In this document: one piece after another, positions 29,718 through 40,893 of the stretch
Layout of the letters: each line of letters begins with the position of its first letter
How positions within the stretch are numbered: position 1 is the stretch's first letter
From: Euglena gracilis
Taxonomy: Eukaryota > Euglenida > Euglenophyceae > Euglenales
DNA length: 64,000 nucleotides
Assembly: GCA_039621445.1 (NCBI GenBank)
Contig: CP154954.1
Location: 47,471,847 to 47,535,846, forward strand
Direction of reading: 5' to 3'
Notes under the pieces: generated by a model
What the model saw: only the letters and a program-made list of their open reading frames with translations
Database searches by the model: none
What the model was told of the DNA's origin: nothing
Program-made: the position numbers and the translations under genes

Positions 29718-29894
29718 AACAGTGTTGCTTGTCCATCATCAGCGCACTCCACTCCCTGCACGTCCGTTGTGCGGTGGCGTGAGCGGGCGGTTGCCACTGG
29801 GGGAGCACATCCATGCCCCACACTCCCCACCTCAGACCCCATGTGGGCCCGGCCCAGAGCCCCGCCTCCCTCGTGCCTGCCCTGACCCCGGCGG

Positions 29895-29977
29895 ATGGCC
29901 TACCCCCCGGCTGGCCGGCTGAACGGGCCGCTGTTCAGTGACGGCCAGCCCTTGCCCTGGCGAGCCTCGGCACTGAG
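29895..29977 (+). CDS. Coiled-coil gene exon 1
   Basis: ATG at 29895 opens MAYPPAGRLNGPLFSDGQPL. A strong donor GAG|GTAAAG follows in phase 2. The GC-rich DNA just upstream lacks an in-frame ATG with a better context that I could see. Confidence 0.6.
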
Positions 29978-32900
29978 GTAAAGAATTTCATGGTTGGCCA
30001 ATTTTGCTTCAGTGCTTCAGGCAACCGCACAACCACAGGATTCCATTCTGTTAGCCACCTTTTGCAGGGGGGGGGGGAAATTGATATCCGCAATTTTTCC
30101 GCAATTTCCGCAATTTTCCGCAATTTCCGCAATTTTCCGCAATTTTCCGCAATTTTTCCGCAATTTCCGCAATTTTTCCGCAATTTTTTTCCCATTTTTT
30201 TTCCGCAGAATTTTTTTCCCACCACCGAAGATGGAAGATGCAATGAGTTCAAGCCATTCTTCAAATGGATCAACAGGTGTGCTATTGTGTTTTGTTGTTT
30301 TTTTCCCCCCCAGTTTACCAATTTTTCTCACAGGTGCACCACTGGTTACAGAATTGGGTGCGTCCCACCTGTGCAAAGAACATCAAGCGTGTTGATTTGT
30401 GCTCGCCTGCATCGACGTGGGTGTTGCGGTGTTCTGAACCTCACAATTGAAAATTTTCTAAGTCCCCTCAGACAGAAATGTGTATACCCGATATCAATTT
30501 TTCCGCAATTTTTCCGCAATTTCCGCAATTTTTCCGCAATTTTTCTGCAATTTTTCCGAAGGCCTCCGATATCAATTTCCCCCCCCCCTGCCTTTTGAGT
30601 GCAAACATTGAATCTTGACTTCCTTTCCAGTGAGACAAAAATGTACAAACATCTGACCACGCTGCCACAAAACAACTCTTTCCCGAGGACCCGAAGGAGA
30701 TTGGGCTCCGTCCCCACCCACCGGCCGGTGGATGGGGGGTCACCGAACTTCGCCAAATATACCTGTTAAGGAAATATAATAATAATAATAATAATAATAC
30801 ACCATGTTAAGGAAATTGCCAAAATTTTCTGGACGGTAAAATGAAATGGCATTATTCATGAGGTGAAACGTTACTTTTGCGTTTTGTGGAGGTGCCCGAG
30901 CTTTTTCAACTGCAACAAAAATTTTAGCCATTTCTTTGCTGTTAGTCATTTTTCTTTGGCGGCCAATCTCGCACGTCAGCTTTTTTGTGTCCTTTTGCAC
31001 AATTGTTCAAGGAACAAGCCAACTATGTGTTAAGTGCAAGCGGCCACCTAAGATTTTGTCTCTGCCCACTCCCCCCCCCCCCCAGCGGCATTTTTCCAGC
31101 TTTGTTCGTCCATGTGAAGTTGGCTCAGGGAGCAGGGCGGGCCAGGTGTCCACCGTCCGCAAGGAGGCCCCGGCCGTCCACCGGGGATGGGCCCCGGGGG
31201 CCAGTGGACTGCTGGCCGAGGGCTGCGGCGGACCAGGACACCTCCCATCGCCGGCCCTCCAGCGCAGACTCCGTCGGTCTGTCCCCGGCCTGAGTGGCGG
31301 CAGCGGCAGACCCAGCTGGACTGCCGAACCATTTAGACTATTTGGAGACTGGATCGACGCCCCAATCAACTAATTTCATTCTTGTCCGATGCTGCAGTCA
31401 AGCCATGCCAACTTTGTGCAATCATGTCTGTGTCTCTTGTCTGACGACGAAAGGGACCATATGTAGCCAGGAAGTTACACAGGATGGTGGCCCTTGCGAA
31501 CAGGATGGGCTCGTGAGCCCGTTTCTGCTGACACGGGTGGTTTTCAGGTGTGCCAGCGACACCTTTAAGCAGCGCCTGTCCCACTGGTCCGGCCGGTTTG
31601 TTTCCACCCCCTTTCCTTCTGGCTTGCTGCCCGGAGGTCCTTCACCCCACCCCCCCCCCCCCCCCACCCCCCCCCCCCCGATTTCTGCGTGCGACCCTGA
31701 CAGCTCCCATCAAGCCGCCCTCCAGGCGCAGACTCCGTCGGTCTGCTCCCCGGCCTGAGTGCGGCAGCGGCTAACCCAGCTGGACTGCCGAACTCATTTA
31801 GACATTTGGAGATGATCGACCGGGATGCTGCCCTGACGTCCCTCAAGGCCGGCCGCGCCAGCCGGTCCTTCTTCCAGGGCGAGGAGGTGTGTGCCTGGCA
31901 GTGCCAGGCCAGGCCGGAGGGGTGTTGGGGGTGCCAGCGCACGGTGTTTGGCACATCATCGTCATTGTACAGAGTGTGCGTCTTTTATTGCCTGAATACC
32001 TTCAGAAAATTCTTTTTTTTCCAGCCCAAGGCTTCCAAACCAGGCATTTTTTAAGGCAAAACATTTTAAAGCATTTTATGGCGCTTTTTTTTCAAGGCTT
32101 TTTAAGGCATTTTTAGAGCTTTTTAAGGTGCCGTGGTCCAAGGGCTGTCCAGGCATAGAACCGATGTTTTTGATTTTGCACACGGTCCAAAATCAAAAAG
32201 TCAACAATAAACCTTCTTTTGTTTTGGATGGATAGACAATGTTCCAGCGATGACAAAAATATTTTTTACCCCCGGAGTTGGCCTGATTTTGCCGAGATTT
32301 TGTGGTTTCACTTTTGTTCAAAGAGAGAAAATTTTGCTGGTCCATTTTTTTTTTGTTTTTTTTTTGCATTTTCAGGAGTTCAGGTCAGAGCAGGCCTTTT
32401 AAGTGCATTTTTGCCCAACATTTTGAGCATTTTAAGTTTTAAAAAATATTTTTTTTAGGACAGGCGCCATAAAAATTCTATTGCCTGTTCCAAACCTGTC
32501 TAGATGGCCCGCAAATGTTCATCCCATTGAAGTTGCGGGAGATGAGAAAACCAAGGTTGTCAACGGAGGGGATGCAATTTGCATAATTGATATTTTGTTC
32601 GGTATCCAGAATCTTCAAAGGTCGCGTTTTTTTTGCGTAATTTTGAAAGAATATGAGAAATTATTGTTTTGTGTTTGACCAGAATACCCAGACAGCCTGA
32701 AGCTGCACATTCCACTGTTCGCACCTTCGTTTGTTGCATTTTTGCATCGCATTTTTTGAGCAGGGGATATGCGCATTTTTTTGCGTTTTTGCACATAAAT
32801 TTCAGTACACTTTTTTGTTTTTCTCATTGTTTGGGAACTTTTTTGTGATTTCCTCAGTTTTTGTGTTTTTTTTGCCCATTTTTTTGTGATTTCTTGCACT

Positions 32901-35900
32901 TTCTGAATTTTCCGAATTTTTGAAAATGACATTTTTCTGTGATTTATTTCGATGTTTCAGGGGTTTGCAGGTTGGTGGTGATGCAACTGTGGACATGAAT
33001 GGGTTTGCACCTCGCAGCTTTCCCCGGAGTCGGAGCTGGAACGGCTCCGCACGGCGCTGCAACAAAAGACCAGCCGCCTCGCTGAGGTCGAGGCCGCTCT
33101 GCGCCAGCTGGAAACGGAGCGCCGGGGTTGGCTGCAGAAGCGGGTGTGTCACCCACCCCAAGTTGCTTGCTGGGTTCATCCTACGAACAAATGCAGGCAT
33201 CCATCCCTTCATGAGCACATATACAGGCTCATACGCACATATGACGCACATATGCAGTGTGTAAAGAAATAAAATATTTTTATACCAAAATTTCGAGATT
33301 CCGAAATAATTGGGAAGTATTATGAAAGTAATTTTGTTGGAATGATTTTTATGGATTTTTGTTGTTTGGGATGATTCGGCTGACGAAAGACGACTTTTAG
33401 CTCTTTTTTTTTATAACGTTTTCCCCAAAGGGATTTGTTTTTTAACAGACGATTAGACACACAAACATGTTGGCACATCATCACATACATTGCAAGGATT
33501 CCCACAAGTTCGTGCCACGAATAATCATGAGTAATCACAAACCGGCACAAATTTGGTGATTTTCCAAAATCACGAATTTGCACGAATGACCACAAACAAC
33601 CCTGAATAATGAGCGAGCTTTTCTCTCTTTTATAAATCTGTTCCTCTGAATGTCCATCCATTTGATCCTCTGTCCCGGATCAATTTCCCTTGAAGGAAAA
33701 CAAACATGGACAAGAGGTGATAATTACTCTCCTCCAAGCACCGGCATTATTGGCCATTCCGGGCTATTTTTGTATCAGCTTTGAATTACAGTTATCTTGT
33801 GTCCTCCTTGAGCTTGACCGAGGCACCTACATCATCCTTCAGAAAATGATTTTCTTAGCTAAATTTTCGCAAAGTCCTCAAAAATATCAAAAAAATACTG
33901 GAAAATTGTGTTGTATTGCGAATGGGTATTGTTGTTTTGTGCAGGAAATAGGAAAACCCAGGCGCTTTTTTGGTAGCGCGAATAATCACAAATCAGAATT
34001 AAGGGCCGTCAGCACGAATTTGTGGGAATCCCTGTACATTGTTCTTTTCCAATACCAGGCCAGTTTTGGCTCGAATTGCAAAGCCGGAAGCCCCTCCCCC
34101 CCGGGCCGGCAGGACCAGCTGGAGAAGGCCCTGGAGGAGCACCGCCAGGCCCAGCAGGGGACCGTCTCCGTGGCGGAGTTCCAGGCGATGCAGCCCGGGC
34201 CGCCCCCTCCCACCTCCCCCCCCCCCCTGGGTGGGTCCCGCTGGCGACGCAGGGGGGGGGGGAGGCCCGTTGCCGGCTCAGCTGTCACAGGCCTGGGGGG
34301 AGAGGGACCTGGCCCGGGCCGGGTCCCCATCGACCCTTTGGCGAGAGTTACACTCTTTCAAGGACGGATCTTGCCCTTTTTTTGCGTCCCTGGAGTTTCA
34401 ATCCGTTTCTTTCAGTCAGTCTACAGGAGATATTTGAGAAGAAAGGGGTTGGTGACCTCAACAAAGAAGAACAAGAACTGAACTGAAGAAAGAGCTGTGA
34501 GAGTGTTTCTCTTTCTTGCCCATGGGTGGCCCAGCGTTAGCTGCCTTGGAAACGGAGACAGCAGCCCGCCATACTCTTCAGGCAGAATACGTGTGTCCTC
34601 TCAATCTGTGTCTCTGTGCGCTTCTTTGACAATCCCACACATTACAGCAAGACGTGAAAGAAAATGTATAGAAACAGCACCAAAGGGTGTTTGTCGGTGG
34701 AGGTAGTGTGATGTCTTAAAAATATCAGTGCATATGTTTCGGTTTCTGTGCAACAGCACCTCTCGCGGGAATGATTCCGTGATTTCAGGGCACCGCATCG
34801 TTTCATTGTCGCCATCGTCATCGCCGTTGGCATTTTGTACAATATTTCCCATGTTTTGTTCACTTCACGGAGTGTTGATGCACTCCTCCTCTCAGGACTT
34901 GTCGTATGGGAGGGTGGGGCTTCAACGGGTGCACTTTGCTTGGCCTCCCAATGCCGGCCGTCCCTGCAGCACGCTTTGGAGGAGCTGCAGCGAGGGGCTC
35001 AGCGGCCGGGGCAGTCGGTGGAGACGGCGGAGATTAAAGTGATCCCTCCCCCGGAGCAGGTGCTTTAACCCCCCCCCCCCAATATTGTGCACCATGATAA
35101 TTGCGAAAACCAGTACGTGTGCACCTGGAGGGCCTGGAACATCCTCCCTGGAAAGTTTTGCACCCAAAAAATTATAGCCATGAACACAATCCATCTTTTT
35201 TTCGGCGGCCAAGTTCAACAGTACCTCCCCTCCCCTTTGTCCAAGACACACCGTGTCGTTGACACCCCCCCCCCCCGTGTCAACGGCACTTTTCCAGAAC
35301 ACTAACTGACGTTATTCAATTGCAACCAAAAATGCATGATAATTGTGGTTTCTCCAATTTCAATTTTTTTCAAAGAAAAGTGACACCAATTTGAAACAGT
35401 CTTTGATGATCAAATGAACTGCAGGCCACCTATGCCAGATGTGTTTGTCAAAAGTTTCGCCACTGGTGGCGTGTTTTTTTGCCAAAACTTTTGCCACTGG
35501 TGGCATAATTTTATTTGTTTTATTGTTTTATTTGGCCACCGTAAGTTCATGATATAAAATGCTATGTTTTCGTCATTTTTTTGGTCCTGCAATGTATTAG
35601 TCAACTGAAATGGTATCTGAATCTGAAAAATTGTGAACCTTTTCACCCATCTTCATTATTCCCAATCCTCTTTAATTGTGATTTCAAGCAAACACATGAA
35701 GTTTTCTTGATCCGTTTGCTTGAAATCACAATTAAAGAGGATTGGGAATAGTGAAGAGTAGGTGAAAAGGATGTGGTTCGCAATTTTGTGTTGCTGTCCT
35801 GATAATTGCACACACCTGTCCCCGTTTTGATGTGTCGTTTAAACCCCCGGGGGGGGTATGCTGACAAAGGGGCCTGAAATTTGGTTTCTAGAAAGTGCAG

Positions 35901-36006
35901 ACCTCTCTGTATGGAACACGTGTGTGTTTTCTTTTATGTGCAAAGTACATAAATTTGTACTTTGGTAAATAAATAAATAATAATGATGCATAAATTTGTA
36001 CTTAAA

Positions 36007-36037
<31 letters not shown>

Positions 36038-36057
36038 GATATATATATGTGTGTGTG

Positions 36058-36115
<58 letters not shown>

Positions 36116-36938
36116 CGAGTGTTAAGGTTAGTACCCCCGGGGGGGTTCTAAACTTGACACCAGGTTGGGCAGGGGTTAGGGTTGGGGATAGGGTTAGGGT
36201 TAGGGTTAGGGTTAGGGTTAGGGTTAGGGTTAGGGTAACCCTTGCCCAAACTGGTGTCAAGTTTAGTACCCCCCGGGGGCAGGGTTCGATATAAGGAGGG
36301 CGTACATGGTTTAGGTGGGGGGGGGTGTCCCCCCCCCCCCCCCCCCCCCCCCTGCCCCCCAGGGGGGGGCCCGGCCCACCCCCCCCCCCCACCTGCAAGG
36401 GGGGTCCGGACCGACCCTCGGGGGCAAAAATTGACCCCCCCCAAAAGGGTCAATTTTTTCCTCCGGCGCTTCGCGCCGAAAATTTTTGGCATTTTTGGCA
36501 CATTTTTGCCCAAAAAGTGCCCAAAATGGCACTTTTGGTCGTTTTGGGGGGTCAAAAATTTTCGGCCCGGCGCTTCGCGACGGGCCGAAAATTCGGCCAC
36601 CCTGACCGCGCACCGGCTTCCCCTCCCCCCCCCCCCCCCCCTCCTGGCCCGCAGGGGGGGGTCCGGACCACCCCCCCCCCACCTGTCCTTATATCGAACC
36701 CTGCCCGGGGGTACTAAATTTAACACTTGCCATATATTTATATATATATATTATATATATATACGTTTTTATGGAAATGTGTATGCATGTATGGATGTGG
36801 ATATGTATGTCATGTATGTATGTATGTGTGTATGCATGTATGTATGCATGTATGTATGCAGGCATGTATGTATGTATGTATACATGTATGCATGTATGTA
36901 TGTATGTATGCATGTATGTATGCATGTATGTATGTATG

Positions 36939-36970
<32 letters not shown>

Positions 36971-39900
36971 TGTATGTATGCATGCATGCATGTATGTATG
37001 TATGTATGTATGTATGTATGTATGTATGTATGTATGTATGCATGTATGTATGTATGTATGTATGTATGTATGTACGTCTGTATAGATCAATACACCCATC
37101 TTCCCTGCCCTCCCCTCCCGGGCAGGCTGGTGGGCTGCAGCAGCTGCAGGAGGCGCTGCAGCGCGAGGCGGCTCGCTGTGCGGAGCTGCGGGAGCGGCTG
37201 GCGGCCGCGCAGGCATCGAGCACACTGGCCGAGGAGAGCCTCGCCAAGGAGCGTGAGGCCTGGAAGCGCAGTCAGGTTGAGAAGCGTAAAAATATTTCCT
37301 TTCTCAACAATCCCTGGCCTCATGTTGCCCAGAATTATGAAACACAAAAAAAAACGGGGTTGATACAACGCCCTTTTAAAGGCATTTCTAGTTCGTCTTT
37401 ATCAATTTCCGCGCACCTACGTGTTTTTAAAGGGTAATAATTTTTATTGCACCTTCGTTTTGCATCATACAGCCCCCCCCCATTCAGTTATGTTTACAAA
37501 ACCCCAAGACCCATTATACTCCCCCTCATTTCTAGCCCACTTCCCCCAAATTTCCAGCGCTCTGCCCCGCGAATTTTCGAGGTGGGCTACTCCTGATGCA
37601 GCATTCGGCCCTCTCCAGCTGGTCCCACCGCTGGTCTTTTCTGTTCCGGGCCACGCTCCGCCTCTTCCGCCGAACTGTGTTCTCCCCCGCCCCCCTGTGC
37701 CGCAGGAGGCGATGCAGCAGCAGCTGCAGCAGGCGCTGCGGCAGGGCGGGCAGTGGGCCGGGGCGGACGAGCAGCTGCGGGCGATGAAGGCGGAGCTGGC
37801 GCTGCGGGAGGAGGAGTTCGAGAAGAAGCGGGACGCCTGGCTGTGGGCCAAGGTGTGGGGCGGCCGGGCGTCCAGCCGTCTGTCCCACTGGAGGGCTTTC
37901 GCCCGTCCCTTGCGACGGAGCTGCTTTTGCTTCCCGCTTGCTAAAACCTGGAGTGGTGGAGTAAGTCGACGGGAGTTCGAGTGCTCAAATTGATGCAGAG
38001 GAGTATTCGGCAGGTTCGGGTGACATTTTTATTTAGGTCTAAGTTTAGGCCTCAATTGAGGTCTAAGTTTTGTCAATTTCGTGCTAAAAATATTAGCTAA
38101 ATTTTGGCTTGACCTGAGGCGAAAATTGTTACCCTCACCCTATGTCCAGCCCAGCTTCGCTGGGCTGCAAAAGTTTTATTGCCGCTCAACCCCGCCAGGG
38201 GGGTCTGCAGCGTGGCTGGGAGCTGCTGGCTGGCTGGCTGGAATAAGGTGCTGGCTGGCTGGACCCAGGGGTGGGGGTAGGGGTTCGATAATAGGAGGGT
38301 TTGTGGGGTTTAGGTCGGGGTGTCCCCCCCTCCTTGACCAGAGGGGGGGGTTGGACCCCCCCACCTGCCAAGTTGGTCTGGACCAACCCCAGGGGGGGGG
38401 GGGGGGTGCCCAGGACCCCCCCCCCCCAAAAGGTGAATTTCTTTCCTTCTGGCGCTTTCCGCCGAAAATTTTTAGCGTTTTTGACAAATTTTTGCCCAAA
38501 GGCCCGACAAGGCACTTTTGGCCGTTTGGGGGGGGGGGCTGAAAATCTGTCACCCAGACCACGCCACTCAAGGTTGGGTTTTGTTTTTGTATTTTTGGGG
38601 GGGGTCCCAAAATCGGCCCAAAATTTTTGGGGGGTACCCAAAAATCAAAATTTTGGGTCTCCATTGACGATGAGAGACAACCACGGGAAACAATGGTCGA
38701 CATCCACCAAATCACAAAGGGGCTTGTCGCTCAGAGTTGTCCTGAACACTCCCCGCCTGCTTGAAACGCTTTCTGGCGTTTTTTTTCAATAGTCAGACCT
38801 TCCCCCACCCAGTTAGTCCAGTTAGTTTAGTTTGTACAATTTTGGATGCTGAATTTTTGGGGGGCACAAAGCCTTTCAAAATGCCGAGACATGTAAACCC
38901 CCCCAAATAATACCCCCGGGGTATTATTTTTTTGCCCGAGGTCCCGGCCCGAGGGGGGGGTATTATTTGGGGGGGGTATTATTTCCCAAAATTTTCCGAA
39001 ATTTTTCGAAGTTCCGTAGGAGCAAAAATAGCGCCAAAACCCCCCTTTGGGGTCATTTTTTGTTCTTTCTCATGAAATCTAGCATTTATTTGGAGGCCAG
39101 ATGATCCAGAAAAATCGATTTTTTTCGTACTTTGTAGTCAGAGATTGTGATTTTTACCTACATTTTCAGGTCAATGGTTCGATTCCGGCTGCAGCCCCAG
39201 GGATTATTCAAGGCCGCACCCCCGGGGGGGAGGGGGGGGTTGGGGTGGGTCCGGCCGGACCCCCCGGGGCCCAGAGGGGGTTGGGATATACTTTTTGGCG
39301 CCGCAGGCGCAGAAAATTTTGAAAAATGGCTTTTCTTGGCCAAAATCGGCCTTTTCCCAAAAATACAAATTTTTGGTGTTTTTTGGGGGGTACCCAAAAA
39401 ACAAAAATTGGGGGGGGTGCCCAAAACCCAACCTTGCGCCACTTTTTAGGTGGGGGTCCCCCTGCTGGACCGGAGGAGGGTCCGACCCCCCCCCCTTGTA
39501 TCAAAGCCTGGCTGTACCGGGCTGGAACTGGTCAGCCATCAGCCTGTTCCAGCCAGCCCAAATCTTCCACCAACAAAGCCAGTTGATTGACTGGTGAATT
39601 GACTGGTCAGAACCCCCCACTCTGATGTTTGGGGCCGCCCCTCCCCATTGACAAGGGAGAGAATTTTTTTTCCTTTGCAGCTGCCCGAAGGCTGGCTGGA
39701 CGGTGACGTATTTTCGGTTTTTGGAGGTGCCAAAATGAGAGGGAAATGGGCAAAACAGGCCAGAATCGGGCTGGCCAGAGCAAATTTTGGGCAAAAAACT
39801 TGAATTTTGCACAATTGATTTTTTTGTTGTTGTTTTTTGCAGTTTCGATTGTTTGGCACCTGGTTTGACCCCCAGTTGGGCCTGGTTCCAGCCAGGGGAC

Positions 39901-40810
39901 AACCAGGGTCGGGTCAAAAATTTGGCTAAAAAAAAAAATCCAACCCAGCAGGATTTGGGCTGGTTTGCCTGTTTCCAGTACCTGCTGGGTCCAGCCTGGC
40001 ATCCGGTAGGAGCCACCCCCCATTAACCCCCTACGCCCTGTGGGGGGGGTCCAGCCAGCATCTTTTTTCCACCCATTACATTTTTCCAGCCAGCCGGCTG
40101 GACCCCCCCCCTTAGGGGTCCTTTTCCTTGATCTGTTGGCATGTTTGTGACGATTGGAGACCATTCCTGCACCATTTGTGTGCAGGCGTGCATCATACCT
40201 CTGCCCCGTTTAATCGGGGTTCAGCCAGTTGCCCTGTCGACTAGTCAACCAACTAGTCGGTCAACTCCGGGGGGGGGGGGACTTGGATGGGAAAAATTGT
40301 TGTGGGAATAATTCTGGACGAAATTTTGTCCAGGATTTCTCCCTCCATTTTTAAGGATCCATCCAGGTTTTTTCTGGCAAATTTGAGAAAAATCTAATTT
40401 TCTCCAGTGAACACCCAAAAATTTTCTTCGGCGCTTTGCGCTGATTTTGGAGCATATTTGCGTTCCAAATCCCTTGTTTAGAATGTCATCAGTAATCCTT
40501 CAAAATGAAAGAATGTGTTGTTTTTTTTTGCGTCGTTTTGTTTTTTGAAGTTTCGCATTTTATTAGCTTTTGAACTTTGGATCTGTGGAAACCGGGTTTG
40601 GTGCACATTCTCTTGTATTACCCTGAAAAATGGGTTCACGAGATTTTTTCGTGCATTTTTTTTTTAATTTTTTCCCGTCCATAAGTGGGCGTCCAGATTT
40701 TTTATTGGCGTTTTATAAGTTCGTCCAATAGTTTTCCCGACAGCATTTTTCCCGTCGGCAATTGTAACCAGCCAGATATTTTCCCCCGGTGAACACTCTG
40801 ATGAAAGCAC

Positions 40811-40893
<83 letters not shown>

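Larger units (their letters stand above)
26606..29894. other. Spacer between PCNA and the coiled-coil gene
   Basis: I see no exon here. It contains a class II element (27748-28113), a family C element around 28380-28680 and the 1-kb element 28726-29717. A promoter for the following gene is expected in 29718-29894, but no recognisable motif was seen. Confidence 0.45.
36114..36731. mobile_element. Composite element with telomere-like core
   Basis: The outer inverted ends GGCGAGTGTTAA-GGTTAGTACCCCCGGG and its right-hand mirror (CCCGGGGGTACTAAATTT...ACACTTGCC) bound 618 bp. Inside lie an inverted repeat (36130-36170 / 36238-36280) flanking eight TTAGGG units, and a complete family B copy (36284-36705). 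Confidence 0.75.

Noticed and set aside
30209-30276. Possible exon (MEDAMSSSHSSNGST) in intron 1 of the coiled-coil gene
   Set aside because: It lies inside a complete mobile element (30065-30590), and exon 1 joins exon 2 in phase without it.
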